DNA of 64,000 bases from the NCBI RefSeq assembly GCF_900112335.1, contig NZ_FOLG01000003.1, positions 186,001-250,000 on the forward strand, given 5' to 3'. Positions 12,008-21,161 of this stretch are shown here, piece by piece. Each line of letters begins with the position of its first letter. Positions within the stretch are counted from its first letter, which is position 1. The stretch is from Tropicimonas isoalkanivorans. Lineage in GTDB: Bacteria; Pseudomonadota; Alphaproteobacteria; Rhodobacterales; Rhodobacteraceae. The notes under the pieces were generated by a model. That model was not told the DNA's origin and did no database searches. It saw only the letters and a list, made by a program, of their open reading frames with translations. Made by a program: the position numbers and the translations under genes.

Positions 12008-12958
12008 TCAGCGATATTCGCCGGCGAACTTTTCGACCATCTCGAGCGCGTCCTTGGTCACGAAGCCCGGGCCGGAGTTGACGTTGTTGCCCGGCAGGAC
12101 GCCGTAGCGGTGGTAGTTCGTCAACACGACGATCGGCAGGTAGCCCTGTAGGAAGGGTTGCTGGTCGATGCCCCACTGGATCACGTCGGACTGGATGGCC
12201 TTCACGATCTCGGCGCCCAGATCGAACGTGCCGAAGTAGATGTCACCGGCCATGCCGTTCTCCTCAAGCGCGAGGATCGTCGGATCGGCGGAAACGGGGC
12301 CGAGCGTCAGGATCGCGTCGGTGTCCGGGTTGGCGGAGAGATAGGCCAGAACCTTGTTCTTGATTTCCGCCGGGTCGGCACCGCTGTCGAGCATGGAATT
12401 GCCGAGTTCGACGCCGAGGCCATCCGCAAAGCCCTGACAACGGTCGACGAGGGTCGGCTGTTGAATCGAGTGGTTCACGCAGAGGAACGACGTCACACCG
12501 TCGTCCTTGGCGCGCTGACCGGCGGCGTAGCCGGCATCGTATTCCGGTTGACCGACATACATCAGCGCACCAACCTCGCGCGCCTGATCCCCGGTGCCGG
12601 TGTTCATGATGATAACGTCCACGCCAGACGCGACGGCATCCATGATCGGCCCCTTGAGGACGTCGAAATCGGCCAGCGTGGTCACGATACCATTCGGCCC
12701 GGAGGCGGCCGCTTGCTCGATGATCCGCGCCATGTCAGCGATGTCGCCAGTCGGCGGGTTGCGGTACTCCACCTCGACGTCCATCTGCTCGCCGGCGAGC
12801 GCGATGGCGTTCTTGATGGTGTTCCACCAGCTATCGGAGTCCGGTGCGTGGCTGACGAGCACATATTTCTCGCCCTCTGCCGAAGCGGCGGTCGCGCCGA
12901 CCATCGGCAGCACCGAAACCGCGGTGCCGACAATCAGCGAGAGTAGATTGCGTTTCAT
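12008..12958 (-). CDS. Periplasmic sugar-binding protein of the inositol-type importer
   Basis: Captures sugar in the periplasm and delivers it to the permease. The 316-residue protein has a Sec signal peptide (MKRNLLSLIVGTAVSVL, cleavage near ATAASA-EG) and a type I periplasmic-binding fold (PBP_4/ribose-binding group), with segments such as VLVSHAPDSDSWWNTIKNA and LGPVSADPTILALEENG. I chose ATG 12958: a strong GGGAGGA lies just upstream, and earlier in-frame codons would precede the signal peptide. It is the first gene of the importer operon and lies 81 bases from an 18-bp palindromic operator. The neighbouring iol genes make myo-inositol the likely ligand. Confidence 0.92.
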   Translation of the reverse strand: MKRNLLSLIVGTAVSVLPMVGATAASAEGEKYVLVSHAPDSDSWWNTIKNAIALAGEQMDVEVEYRNPPTGDIADMARIIEQAAASGPNGIVTTLADFDVLKGPIMDAVASGVDVIIMNTGTGDQAREVGALMYVGQPEYDAGYAAGQRAKDDGVTSFLCVNHSIQQPTLVDRCQGFADGLGVELGNSMLDSGADPAEIKNKVLAYLSANPDTDAILTLGPVSADPTILALEENGMAGDIYFGTFDLGAEIVKAIQSDVIQWGIDQQPFLQGYLPIVVLTNYHRYGVLPGNNVNSGPGFVTKDALEMVEKFAGEYR

Positions 12959-13028
12959 GGTGTCCTCCCAAATGTCCTTAGTCTTTCTCGGAGCGGTCCT
13001 GTTCAGCGCTCTCGGACAGCAAACCACA

Positions 13029-13057
13029 AACCGGTTAAATTTGCAACCGGTTGCAAA
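13029..13057. promoter_or_regulatory. LacI-type operator at importer/regulator divergent promoter
   Basis: TTTGCAACCGGTTGCAAA at 13040-13057 is a perfect 18-bp palindrome with the central CpG typical of LacI-family sites. A shorter AACCGGTT core lies just upstream at 13029-13036. The site stands between the binding-protein gene (start 12958, minus) and the LacI gene (start 13148, plus). An identical 18-mer occurs at 17347-17364. Confidence 0.85.
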
Positions 13058-13147
13058 AAAGTCCCGAGGATTTCACACTGTACGCGCAGGCCGGCTGGTG
13101 TAGAAGCGCCCCGGTCAAGACGACGGGAACAGACGGAGGGCCGCATC

Positions 13148-14146
13148 ATGCCGGTCACGTTGAAGGATGTTGCGGAAAAGGCGGGTGTTTCCCGGTCTGC
13201 CGTGTCGCGCACTTTTACCGCCGGCGCGTCTGTCTCCGCGAAGACCCGGCGCAAGGTCGAAAAGGCGGCCGCGGAACTCGGCTACAGCCCGAACGCGCTG
13301 GCCAGCAGCCTGACCACTGGCCGGACCAAACTCATCGGACTGGTCTCCGACAACTTCCACAACCCGACGTTTCTGGAAGTCTTCGACCTGTTTACCCGCG
13401 GGCTCCAGGAACGCGGCCTGCGCCCGCTTCTGGTAAACCTGTCCGAAGTCACGGAGCCGGAGAATTCTGTGCGGATGCTGCGGCAGTATTCGGTGGACGG
13501 CGTGATCGTCGCCTCCTCCACCCTGGCGCCGGACTTCGCCCGTGCCTTCCGCGATGCCGGGATTCCGGTGGTCCACAGCTTCGGTCGGTATTCCGATTCC
13601 CCCCAGGTCCATGTCGCCGGAATCGACAATGTGGAATGCGGGCGCATGGCAGCGCGCACGCTGGTCGCCCGCGGCTACAAACGGGTGGCCTTCCTCGGCG
13701 GCCCCGCAAGCGCGACTTCGACGCAGGACCGGTTTGCCGGTTTCCGCGAGGAACTGGCGCATTTCCCGGCTGTCGAGATGAGTCACAGCTTCGCAACGGC
13801 CTATTCGTTCAGAGCAGGGCGGACCGAGATGCAACGGCTGTTGGCGGAGGGTCCGTCCGAGGCGTATTTCTGCGGCGACGACATTCTCTCCATCGGAGCG
13901 CTCAGCGCCGTGCGGGACGCCGGGATGCGCGTGCCGGACGACATCGGCCTTCTAGGGCTGAACGACATGGAAATGGCAGGCTGGGAACTCGTCAATCTCA
14001 CGACGATCCGTCAGCCGATCCAACAGATCATCCGCTCCTCGATCGAACTCGTCGTGGCGATGCTGGAAGAACCGGACCGCTACCCGGAGGCCCGGATCTT
14101 TCCTTGCGCGCTGGTGGAGCGGGGCACTCTGCGCCCGCTCCCCTGA
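13148..14146 (+). CDS. LacI-family regulator of the inositol regulon
   Basis: Probable repressor of 332 residues. The helix-turn-helix is TLKDVAEKAGVSRSAVSRTF (residues 4 to 23), followed by the hinge region GYSPNALASSLTTGRT and a full effector-binding domain ending IGLLGLNDMEMAGWELVNLTT. ATG 13148 is preceded by GGAGGG. The gene is divergent from the importer operon and convergent with the dehydrogenase gene (10-base gap). The palindrome upstream implies autoregulation, and its exact copy before iolD implies control of the catabolic genes. The inducer is presumably inositol or an iol intermediate. Confidence 0.93.
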   Translation: MPVTLKDVAEKAGVSRSAVSRTFTAGASVSAKTRRKVEKAAAELGYSPNALASSLTTGRTKLIGLVSDNFHNPTFLEVFDLFTRGLQERGLRPLLVNLSEVTEPENSVRMLRQYSVDGVIVASSTLAPDFARAFRDAGIPVVHSFGRYSDSPQVHVAGIDNVECGRMAARTLVARGYKRVAFLGGPASATSTQDRFAGFREELAHFPAVEMSHSFATAYSFRAGRTEMQRLLAEGPSEAYFCGDDILSIGALSAVRDAGMRVPDDIGLLGLNDMEMAGWELVNLTTIRQPIQQIIRSSIELVVAMLEEPDRYPEARIFPCALVERGTLRPLP

Positions 14147-14155
14147 GACCCTTCC

Positions 14156-15289
14156 CTAACGGAACATCGGCGGGCGAGCGTCCACCCACGCGCCATGCTG
14201 ACGGGCGGAGTCCACCGCGGCGTGAACGGCGGCCATCGAGCGCACGCCGTCGGCGGCACCCGGTAGCCCGTCCCGCGTCTCCCCCCGGATCGCATCGGCA
14301 AGATCGCAGTAAATGTTCGCCACCGCGAGCGGGAAGCCCTCGGGATGGGCAATCGCCACACGCGACAGGCGCCGGGCCTCCTCGTGGAGCCCCGCCTCGC
14401 CCTTCTCGATGATCTGGGTCCGCCCGCCAACGGGCGTGGAGATCAACTGGTTGGGCTGCTCCGACGCCCAGCGAAGCCCGCCGGTCTCGCCAAACACCTG
14501 AATGTCGAACCCATGCTGCCGGCCAATCGCCACGGACGATGTCCAGAGCCGTCCGACCGTTCCTCCGGTCATGCGGAAGTTGACCATCGCATCGTCCTCG
14601 AGTTCCCGGCTCGGAATGGTCGAGGCGAAATCGGCGGACAACCTGTCCACCGCGTCATCGCAGATGAAGCTGGCCATATGCAGCGCGTGGATGCCGCAAT
14701 CCGCGAACTGGCCCGACACTCCGGCCATTGCCGGGTCGTACCGCCACCGCACCCGCGGGTTATCGGCGTCGGTGGCATCCCCATGATGTCCATGGCTGAA
14801 GTTCGTCACCACAAGGCGCACCTTGCCGATCTCGCCATTGCGCACCATCGCTCGCGCCTGACGCACCATTGGGTAGGCCGAGTAGCAGTAATTCACCGCG
14901 CAAATTTTGCCCGACGCTTCGGCCACCCGCACGATCTCTTCGCCCTCCTCCACCGTCAGAGTCATCGGCTTCTCACAGAGAACGTTAAAACCCGCCTCAA
15001 GGAAGGCCTTCGTGATCTCGAAATGCGTCGAATTCGGCGTGGCGACGGTGACCAGGTCGATGCGGTCGGCTCGGTCACGCTCCCCCTCGAGCATCTCCCG
15101 CCAGTCTCCGTAGGCGCGATCCTCCGCGATACCGAGACGTTGGGCATAGGCCCGACCCTCTACGGGGCGGTGATCCAGCGCGCCGGCGGCAAATTCGAAC
15201 AGCCCGTCCGCCTGTGCTCCGAGACGGTGCGCCGGGCCGATCTGGCTGCCGTCACCCCCGCCGATCATGCCCCATTTCAGTTTCGTCAT
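14156..15289 (-). CDS. Gfo/Idh/MocA-family NAD(P)-dependent dehydrogenase
   Basis: Likely oxidises an inositol or related cyclic polyol. The 377-residue protein has an N-terminal Rossmann fold starting KLKWGMIGGGDGSQIG, the conserved EKP motif (NVLCEKPMTLT), and a C-terminal GFO_IDH_MocA domain. Positions after NYCYSAYPMVRQAR and DCGIHALHMASFI fit the active-site Lys/Asp/His pattern of the family only loosely. I chose ATG 15289 (MTKLKWG), since residues further upstream belong to the antisense of iolE. It is third in a minus-strand set with the other dehydrogenase and iolE, and ends 10 bases from the LacI gene. Which stereoisomer it uses cannot be read from sequence. Confidence 0.88.
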   Translation of the reverse strand: MTKLKWGMIGGGDGSQIGPAHRLGAQADGLFEFAAGALDHRPVEGRAYAQRLGIAEDRAYGDWREMLEGERDRADRIDLVTVATPNSTHFEITKAFLEAGFNVLCEKPMTLTVEEGEEIVRVAEASGKICAVNYCYSAYPMVRQARAMVRNGEIGKVRLVVTNFSHGHHGDATDADNPRVRWRYDPAMAGVSGQFADCGIHALHMASFICDDAVDRLSADFASTIPSRELEDDAMVNFRMTGGTVGRLWTSSVAIGRQHGFDIQVFGETGGLRWASEQPNQLISTPVGGRTQIIEKGEAGLHEEARRLSRVAIAHPEGFPLAVANIYCDLADAIRGETRDGLPGAADGVRSMAAVHAAVDSARQHGAWVDARPPMFR

Positions 15290-15302
15290 CTTTCGAGTCC
15301 TC

Positions 15303-16196
15303 TTATTTGAAGCCGATGGATTCGAGGTATTCGCGGTTGTAGCGGGCATCCGCCATCGGGGTGACATCGAGCGTCGGGTCGCAATCCTGCTCCACCGTGC
15401 ACCATCCGTCGAATCCCGCATCCAAAAGCACTTGCCGCACCGCCGGGAAGTCGACGTCTCCCAGTCCCAGCTTGCAAAAGATCCCCTGCCCGCAGGCATC
15501 GTAAAAGCCTGTTCGGTTGGCGATCGCGTCGGCTTTCACAGTGGGGTCTATATCCTTGAAGTGCATGTAGGAAATGCGGTCGATGTGACGCTTGATGAAG
15601 GCCACAGGGTCGAAGCCCGCATAGGAATGGTGGCCGGTGTCGAAGCAGATCTTGAGGATCTTCTCGTCCACCTCGTTAAGCAACCTCTCAAGTTCCGGCT
15701 CGAAGTCCATGAAGCCGCCGGCATGGGCGTGTATCCCCACGATCAGGCCGTAGTCCTCGGTTCCTATCCGCGCCGCTTCGGCAAGCCGGTCGCTAAAAGC
15801 GCTCCATTCGGCCGCGTCCATCTGCTCGGACTCGTTTGCGCGACCGGCGGTCGGGGCACGGCGCTCGGAGATCGAGTCGATCAGCACCAGATGTTTCGCC
15901 CCGTGCGCGTTGAGCGCCTTGCAGGTGCGGTGGGTGCCGTCCAACACGTCGTCCCATTGCGCCGGATCGTGGAAGGCACGAAAGACGACACCGCCGATCA
16001 GCTCCAGATCGTGCTCCGCCAGCGCCTCCACCAGCACGGCGGGATCCTCCGGCATGAAGCCCACGGGCCCCAATTCGATGCCCTTGTAGCCAGCCTCGGC
16101 GCAATCTTGCAGCACCTTCCGCCAGGGCGGGTTTCGCGGATCGTCGGCGAACTCGACACCCCAGGAGCAAGGCGCATTGCCAATGCGAATAGTCAT
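15303..16196 (-). CDS. iolE: Inosose dehydratase-like TIM-barrel protein
   Basis: Probable 2-keto-myo-inositol dehydratase, the step that yields the substrate of IolD. The 297-residue protein of the xylose-isomerase-like TIM-barrel family begins IRIGNAPCSWGVEF, the IolE hallmark. Likely metal ligands lie in GIELGPVGF, GIHAHAGGFM, CFDTGHHSYAG and the C-terminal WCTVEQDCD. It lies between two dehydrogenase genes, 12 and 13 bases from each, so the three form one transcription unit divergent from iolD. A generic sugar-phosphate isomerase/epimerase name is the alternative, but the context supports IolE. Confidence 0.85.
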   Translation of the reverse strand: MTIRIGNAPCSWGVEFADDPRNPPWRKVLQDCAEAGYKGIELGPVGFMPEDPAVLVEALAEHDLELIGGVVFRAFHDPAQWDDVLDGTHRTCKALNAHGAKHLVLIDSISERRAPTAGRANESEQMDAAEWSAFSDRLAEAARIGTEDYGLIVGIHAHAGGFMDFEPELERLLNEVDEKILKICFDTGHHSYAGFDPVAFIKRHIDRISYMHFKDIDPTVKADAIANRTGFYDACGQGIFCKLGLGDVDFPAVRQVLLDAGFDGWCTVEQDCDPTLDVTPMADARYNREYLESIGFK

Positions 16197-16208
16197 TTTC
16201 CCAGCCTT

Positions 16209-17321
16209 TCAATTACTCGGATCAGTGGGAACGTCCTGCCAGCATTTGCCACGACTGGAGGTCATTGCAGCATGGACGACGCGGTTTACGGCCAGACCAT
16301 CGCGGAAGGTCGGCCAGACGGACTCGCCCGTTTCGATGGCACGGAGGAAGTCGCGCGCCTCGATGATGATCTGGTCCTGGTAGCCGGTGCCATGCCCCGG
16401 CCCCTGGCAGAACGGCAGGTAGTCCGGGTGCTCCGGGCCGGTCAGGATCTTGCGGAACCCCCGCTCCGCCTCCGGCCCGTCAGCGCGATAGAGCCAGAGG
16501 GCGTTCTGGTCCTCCTGGTCGAAACGGATGGCGCCGCGGGTGCCGTGAACCTCGTAGGCGTAGCCCATCTTTCGCCCCGTCGCGATCCGGCTGAAATGCA
16601 TCTGGCCCATGGCGCCGTTCGCGAATCGGCACATGATCTGCGCCTGGTCGTCATTGTCCACCTTGCCACCCGGCCGCTCGGAATGGACGGTCTCGACCTC
16701 CGCAATCAGCGACGTCACAGGCCCGATCAGCGCCAGCGCTGCGTTGATCATGTGCGGCGCGAGGTCTCCCATGGTGCCGTTGGCCTCGCCGGATGTTCGC
16801 CAGGAGGCCGGGGCTGACGGATCGGCATAGAAATCTTCAGTATGCTCGCCGCGAAACCACGTCACCGTGCCGATCTCGCCGTCGGCGATGAGGTCGCGGG
16901 CAAACTGACTCGCCGGTGTGCGGATGTAGTTGTAGGCGACCATATTGGCCGCGCCGCTGGCCTCGGCGGCTGCGACCATCGCCTCGGAGTCGGCCAATGA
17001 GGCCCCCATCGGTTTTTCGCACATCACCGGTTTACCGCGCGCGAAAGCGGCCTCCGTAATATCGCGGTGCAGCGCCTGCGGAGTGGCGATCACGATGGCC
17101 TGGACGTCCGGGTCGTCCACGAGCTGTCGCCAGTCGCCCGTGCCCCGCCGAAAGCCGAAGGATCGCCGGTAACGCTCTGCAGAGTCTTCGGAACTGGCGG
17201 CGATCATTTCCAGCCTCGGGCGCAGGCCGGTGTCGAAAACAGCGCCGACCGCCGCCATGGCAACGGAATGCGCCTTGCCCATGTAGCCCCCCCCGACGAT
17301 GCCGATACCGATCTCGGACAT
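16209..17321 (-). CDS. Gfo/Idh/MocA-family dehydrogenase (second)
   Basis: The 370-residue oxidoreductase has the Rossmann motif IGIVGGGYMGKAH at the start, EKP in VMCEKPMGAS, and a C-terminal substrate domain with TMGDLAPHMINAALAL. It may be the inositol 2-dehydrogenase step or act on scyllo- or chiro-inositol. I chose ATG 17321 because a strong GGGGGAGGG precedes it and it begins the fold at once. It is the first gene of the minus-strand unit and faces iolD across a promoter region containing the LacI palindrome. Neither dehydrogenase here is an obvious B. subtilis-type IolG, so roles are not assigned. Confidence 0.88.
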   Translation of the reverse strand: MSEIGIGIVGGGYMGKAHSVAMAAVGAVFDTGLRPRLEMIAASSEDSAERYRRSFGFRRGTGDWRQLVDDPDVQAIVIATPQALHRDITEAAFARGKPVMCEKPMGASLADSEAMVAAAEASGAANMVAYNYIRTPASQFARDLIADGEIGTVTWFRGEHTEDFYADPSAPASWRTSGEANGTMGDLAPHMINAALALIGPVTSLIAEVETVHSERPGGKVDNDDQAQIMCRFANGAMGQMHFSRIATGRKMGYAYEVHGTRGAIRFDQEDQNALWLYRADGPEAERGFRKILTGPEHPDYLPFCQGPGHGTGYQDQIIIEARDFLRAIETGESVWPTFRDGLAVNRVVHAAMTSSRGKCWQDVPTDPSN

Positions 17322-17346
17322 GGCGATGCCCTCCCCCAAAATACGA

Positions 17347-17364
17347 TTTGCAACCGGTTGCAAA
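17347..17364. promoter_or_regulatory. LacI-type operator at dehydrogenase/iolD divergent promoter
   Basis: TTTGCAACCGGTTGCAAA is a perfect 18-bp palindrome, base-for-base identical to the one at 13040-13057. It lies 26 bases before the dehydrogenase start and 83 before iolD. Binding here would repress both divergent units. Confidence 0.88.
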
Positions 17365-17446
17365 ACTAGTATCCTCGGAATAGGGATTACGCAAGCGGTG
17401 ATCGCTTCGAGTGCGCCGCGAGGGACGAGAGGAAGGACCGACCGTG

Positions 17447-19312
17447 ATGAGCGAGGGCACACTCCGCCTGACCACCGCGCAGGCCATCGTTCGCTGGCTG
17501 GCGAACCAATTCATCGAGATCGACGGCACGGAATACCGTCTGTGCGGCGGCGGTTTCGGCATCTTTGGCCATGGCAACGTGACGTGCCTGGGAGAGGCGC
17601 TTTACAATCACCGTGACGTGCTCCCGCTCTATCGCGGGCAAAACGAGCAGAGCATGGGCTTCGCCGCCGCCGGATATGCAAAGACCTGGCTGCGCCGCCG
17701 GTTCATGTTCTGTACCGCGTCGGCCGGCCCGGGCACATCGAACCTCGCAACCTCATCGGCCCTGGCGCACGCCAACCGGCTGCCACTGCTGATGTTGTGC
17801 GGCGACAACTACGTCACGCGCCTGCCGGACCCGGTGTTGCAGCAGATGGAGAACTTCAACGACCCCACCTTCGGCGTCACTGATGCCTTCCGGCCGATCA
17901 CGCGTTACTGGGATCGCATCACCCACCCCGCCCAGGTGATCCAGTCCCTGCCGGCCGCTCTGGCCACAATGCTCGATCCGGGCGATTGCGGGCCCGCCTT
18001 CATTGGCCTGCCGCAGGATGTGCAGGGGTGGGCCTACGATTATCCGGCGGCGTTCTTCGAGAAGAAATTGCACCGCATCCGTCGGGTCACGCCAGACGCC
18101 GCCGAGATCGCCGATGCCGCAGCCCTGCTCCAATCCGCTGAGCGGCCGATGATCATTGCCGGCGGAGGGGTGCAATATTCCGGCGCCGTGGCCGAACTGA
18201 CCGCGTTCGCCGAGGCGCGCCACATCCCGTTGGTGGAAACCATCGCCGGACGGGCGAACATGGTAGCGACCCATCCGCTCAATATCGGCCCCATCGGCGC
18301 AACCGGGTCCGACAGCGCCAATGCCATCGCCGAGCAGGCGGACGTGATACTGGCCGTCGGCACGCGGTTGCAGGATTTCACCACGGGATCGTGGACGGCC
18401 TTTTCCAAAGCCGCGAAGCTGATCTCGGTCAACGCGGCGCGTCACGACGCGGGCAAACACTTGTCGCTGCCGGTGGTGGGCGACGCAAAGCGCGCACTGG
18501 AAGCGCTTCTCCTGGCGACCGGCGACTACAAGGCGCCCGAGGCATGGGTGGGCAAGGCGCAGGAGGAACGCCGGAATTGGGATGACTATGTTGCCGAAAA
18601 CGTCGCCCATGGAAACAAGCCCAACTCCTACGCCCAAGCCATCGGCGTGGTGAACGATCTGTGCGATCCGCGCGACAGGATCGTGACCGCCTCTGGCGGG
18701 CTGCCCGCCGAGATCACGGCAAACTGGCGGACGCTGGACATCGGGACAGTGGATGTCGAGTTCGGCTTCTCCTGCATGGGGTATGAAATCGCCGGCGGCT
18801 GGGGCGCCCGCATCGCTCAGGAGGAGCGGGAGCCGGATCAGGACACGATCGTCTTCGTCGGCGACGGCGCCTACATGCTGATGAACTCCGACATCTATTC
18901 CTCGGTCCTGACCCGGAAGAAGATGATCGTCCTCGTGCTCGACAACGGCGGATGGGCGGTCATCAACAAACTGCAGAACAACGTCGGCAGCGAAAGCTAC
19001 AACTGTCTCTACGAGGACGCGCCGACCATTCCCGAGCCATTCGACGTCGATTTCGAAGCCCACGCGGCGGCCATGGGCGCATCGGCCGAGACGGTCGCCA
19101 ACCCCGAGGAACTGGCCGAGGCATTCAAGCGGGCGAAGGCGTCCGACAAGACCTGCGTGATCTGCATGAAGGTCGCCGCCTACGACGCCTGGACCGACCG
19201 CGGTCACACCTGGTGGGAATGCGGCACCCCCGAGGTGAGCGAGAGCGAAAAAGTGCGCGCGGCTCATGACGACTGGGAATCGGCCCGCGTGCGGCAGAGG
19301 CAGGGCGTCTGA
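17447..19312 (+). CDS. iolD: 3D-(3,5/4)-trihydroxycyclohexane-1,2-dione hydrolase
   Basis: Thiamine-diphosphate enzyme that opens the inositol ring in myo-inositol catabolism. The 621 residues fit the family. The N-terminal Pyr domain has GQNEQSMGFAAAGYAKTW, with a catalytic Glu in the QNEQSM stretch; a central domain follows, and the C-terminal ThDP-binding motif is VGDGAYMLMNSDIYSS then LDNGGWAVINKLQ. ATG 17447 follows GAGGAAGGA at a good distance; GTG 17444 and GTG 17411 are alternatives. The stop shares a base with the iolC start (TGATG), showing coupling. It is the first gene of the plus-strand iolDCBJ unit. Confidence 0.95.
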   Translation: MSEGTLRLTTAQAIVRWLANQFIEIDGTEYRLCGGGFGIFGHGNVTCLGEALYNHRDVLPLYRGQNEQSMGFAAAGYAKTWLRRRFMFCTASAGPGTSNLATSSALAHANRLPLLMLCGDNYVTRLPDPVLQQMENFNDPTFGVTDAFRPITRYWDRITHPAQVIQSLPAALATMLDPGDCGPAFIGLPQDVQGWAYDYPAAFFEKKLHRIRRVTPDAAEIADAAALLQSAERPMIIAGGGVQYSGAVAELTAFAEARHIPLVETIAGRANMVATHPLNIGPIGATGSDSANAIAEQADVILAVGTRLQDFTTGSWTAFSKAAKLISVNAARHDAGKHLSLPVVGDAKRALEALLLATGDYKAPEAWVGKAQEERRNWDDYVAENVAHGNKPNSYAQAIGVVNDLCDPRDRIVTASGGLPAEITANWRTLDIGTVDVEFGFSCMGYEIAGGWGARIAQEEREPDQDTIVFVGDGAYMLMNSDIYSSVLTRKKMIVLVLDNGGWAVINKLQNNVGSESYNCLYEDAPTIPEPFDVDFEAHAAAMGASAETVANPEELAEAFKRAKASDKTCVICMKVAAYDAWTDRGHTWWECGTPEVSESEKVRAAHDDWESARVRQRQGV

Positions 19313-20295
19313 TGAGCGCGCTGATCGACGGGATTCGCAAGAACCGCTTTGTGGTTTTCGGACGCGCCGGCATGGACATGTTTGCCGACCCGCCGGGCAC
19401 GAAGGCCGAAGCGGCGGAGAGTTTCCGCTCGGACCTTGGCGGCTCCTCGGCCAATATCTGCGCCGGGCTTTGCAAGCTCGGCGCACAATCGGCGCTGGTC
19501 ACGGCGGTCTCGAACGACTGCGTGGGTCGGTTCTGCACCAACCGGCTGAAGCACTACGGCGTCGACACCCAATATCTCCGGGTTCTGGACGGGGAATACC
19601 GTATTTCCCTCGCCGTGTACGAAAGCACGATGGACGACTTCCAGCTCTGCATCTATCGCAACAACGCTGTGGATTTTCAGGTGACGGCGGATCACGTCGA
19701 CGCGGTGGACTACGGTGCCTACGGCGCGCTGATCACCGCCGGCACGGTTTTCGCCGCCGAACCCTCGCGCGGGTCGACATTTCGCGCTTTCGAGAATGCG
19801 CGCGCGGCGGGCATTCCGCGGATCTTCGACATCGACTACCGCCCCTATTCCTGGCCCTCGCCGGACGTCGCCGAAGAGGTGCTGTCCCGCGCCGGGGAGC
19901 AGAGCGACCTCATCGTCGGGAATGACGAGGAATTCGGATTCATGGCCGGCGGCAGGGACAAAGGGCTGAACAAGGCCCGCGATCTCGCCTCCAAACCGGG
20001 CCGTATCGTGATCTACAAGATGGGTCAGGAGGGGGCCGTGACGCTGGCGGACGGACAGGAGATCCGCACCGGCATCTACCCCGTCACGGCGGTCAAGCCC
20101 AATGGCGCGGGCGACAGCTTCATGGCCGGCTTGCTGGCTGGGATCGCCGAAGGGCGCGACCTGCGCGACGCCGTACTGCGCGGGTCCGCCTGCGCGTCCA
20201 TCGTCGTCTCGCAGCCGGGCTGCGCGCCCGCCATGCCCACCACAGCACAACTCGATGACTTCCTTGCCAATCACCCCGGCCCGACGGAGGTCTGA
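19312..20295 (+). CDS. iolC: 5-dehydro-2-deoxygluconokinase
   Basis: PfkB-family kinase that phosphorylates 2-deoxy-5-keto-gluconate in inositol catabolism. The 327-residue protein has the first PfkB signature around LGGSSANICAGLCKLG and the second, with the catalytic Asp, in VKPNGAGDSFMAGLLAG. The segment FDIDYRPYSWPS is typical of IolC. It is coupled to iolD by overlapping stop and start, and iolB follows after 23 bases. There is no fusion to a C-terminal DUF2090 domain as seen in some species. Confidence 0.93.
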   Translation: MSALIDGIRKNRFVVFGRAGMDMFADPPGTKAEAAESFRSDLGGSSANICAGLCKLGAQSALVTAVSNDCVGRFCTNRLKHYGVDTQYLRVLDGEYRISLAVYESTMDDFQLCIYRNNAVDFQVTADHVDAVDYGAYGALITAGTVFAAEPSRGSTFRAFENARAAGIPRIFDIDYRPYSWPSPDVAEEVLSRAGEQSDLIVGNDEEFGFMAGGRDKGLNKARDLASKPGRIVIYKMGQEGAVTLADGQEIRTGIYPVTAVKPNGAGDSFMAGLLAGIAEGRDLRDAVLRGSACASIVVSQPGCAPAMPTTAQLDDFLANHPGPTEV

Positions 20296-20318
20296 CCGGC
20301 CCGAACGGAGCAGCCCAC

Positions 20319-21161
20319 ATGCACATCCCCCCCTTTGACAACGCCAACGCGCCCATCGTCGATGCCGACGATCCGCGGGTGCCGCTCAACTACTTCAATA
20401 TCGTGAAGCTCAAGGCGGGCGAGGCCTTCGAGTACCAGGTCCCCGGCTACGAGACGTGCATCGTTCCGGCAACGGGCACCGTGGACGTCGATATCGAGGG
20501 CGCGCGCTTCGCGGCTCTCGGCAACCGGAGCCGCGATGTCTGGGACGGCGAGCCGGAGGGCGTCTATGTTCCCTCCGGCGCGAGGGCGCTGATCGTTTGT
20601 GTTTCGGATGCTGCGGAAGTCTTCGTCGCCGGTGCCAGGTTCGACGAGACCTTGGACCCCTTCGACGTGCGGGCAGACGCCCTTGACGTTGTGCAATACG
20701 GCTCCGACGACACCAAGACCCATCGCAAGATCAAACACATCCTCGGCCAGAAACAACATGGCAAGGTCGGCCGGCTGCTGGTCTCCGAACTCTTTACCGT
20801 CGGCCAGGGGGGCTGGTCGGGTTTCCCGTCGCACAAGCACGACACGGACCGCCTGCCGGAGGAAACCCGACACGACGAGACGTACAACTTCCGCTTCCGG
20901 CCCAATCACGGCTCTGGGGTGCAAATGATGCAACGTGTCGATAACGAGCCCGGAGACGCCTATCACATCGTCGACGGGTCCACGATCCTGATCGACAAGG
21001 GGTACCACCCTTGCTGCGTTCTCCCGGGCTACGAGATGTACTATTTCACGATCCTGGGCGGATTGAGCCAGCGCCCGCTGGTGCAGTATTTTCAACCCAC
21101 GCATGCCTACCAGATCGAAACGATCCCCGGCATCAAGGACATGGTGGCGAAGTTCAAATGA
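20319..21161 (+). CDS. iolB: 5-deoxy-glucuronate isomerase
   Basis: Isomerises 5-deoxy-glucuronate to 2-deoxy-5-keto-gluconate, the IolC substrate. The bicupin protein has 280 residues. The second cupin carries the metal-binding pattern SGFPSHKHDTDRLPEETRHDE, followed by GYHPCCVLPGYEMYYF, both characteristic of IolB. It starts at ATG 20319 after GGAG. The stop overlaps the aldolase start (ATGA). It is placed after iolC in the same operon. Confidence 0.95.
   Translation: MHIPPFDNANAPIVDADDPRVPLNYFNIVKLKAGEAFEYQVPGYETCIVPATGTVDVDIEGARFAALGNRSRDVWDGEPEGVYVPSGARALIVCVSDAAEVFVAGARFDETLDPFDVRADALDVVQYGSDDTKTHRKIKHILGQKQHGKVGRLLVSELFTVGQGGWSGFPSHKHDTDRLPEETRHDETYNFRFRPNHGSGVQMMQRVDNEPGDAYHIVDGSTILIDKGYHPCCVLPGYEMYYFTILGGLSQRPLVQYFQPTHAYQIETIPGIKDMVAKFK

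Noticed and set aside
15267-16817. A 516-codon plus-strand frame
   Set aside because: Antisense to iolE and the second dehydrogenase gene, both well supported by motifs.
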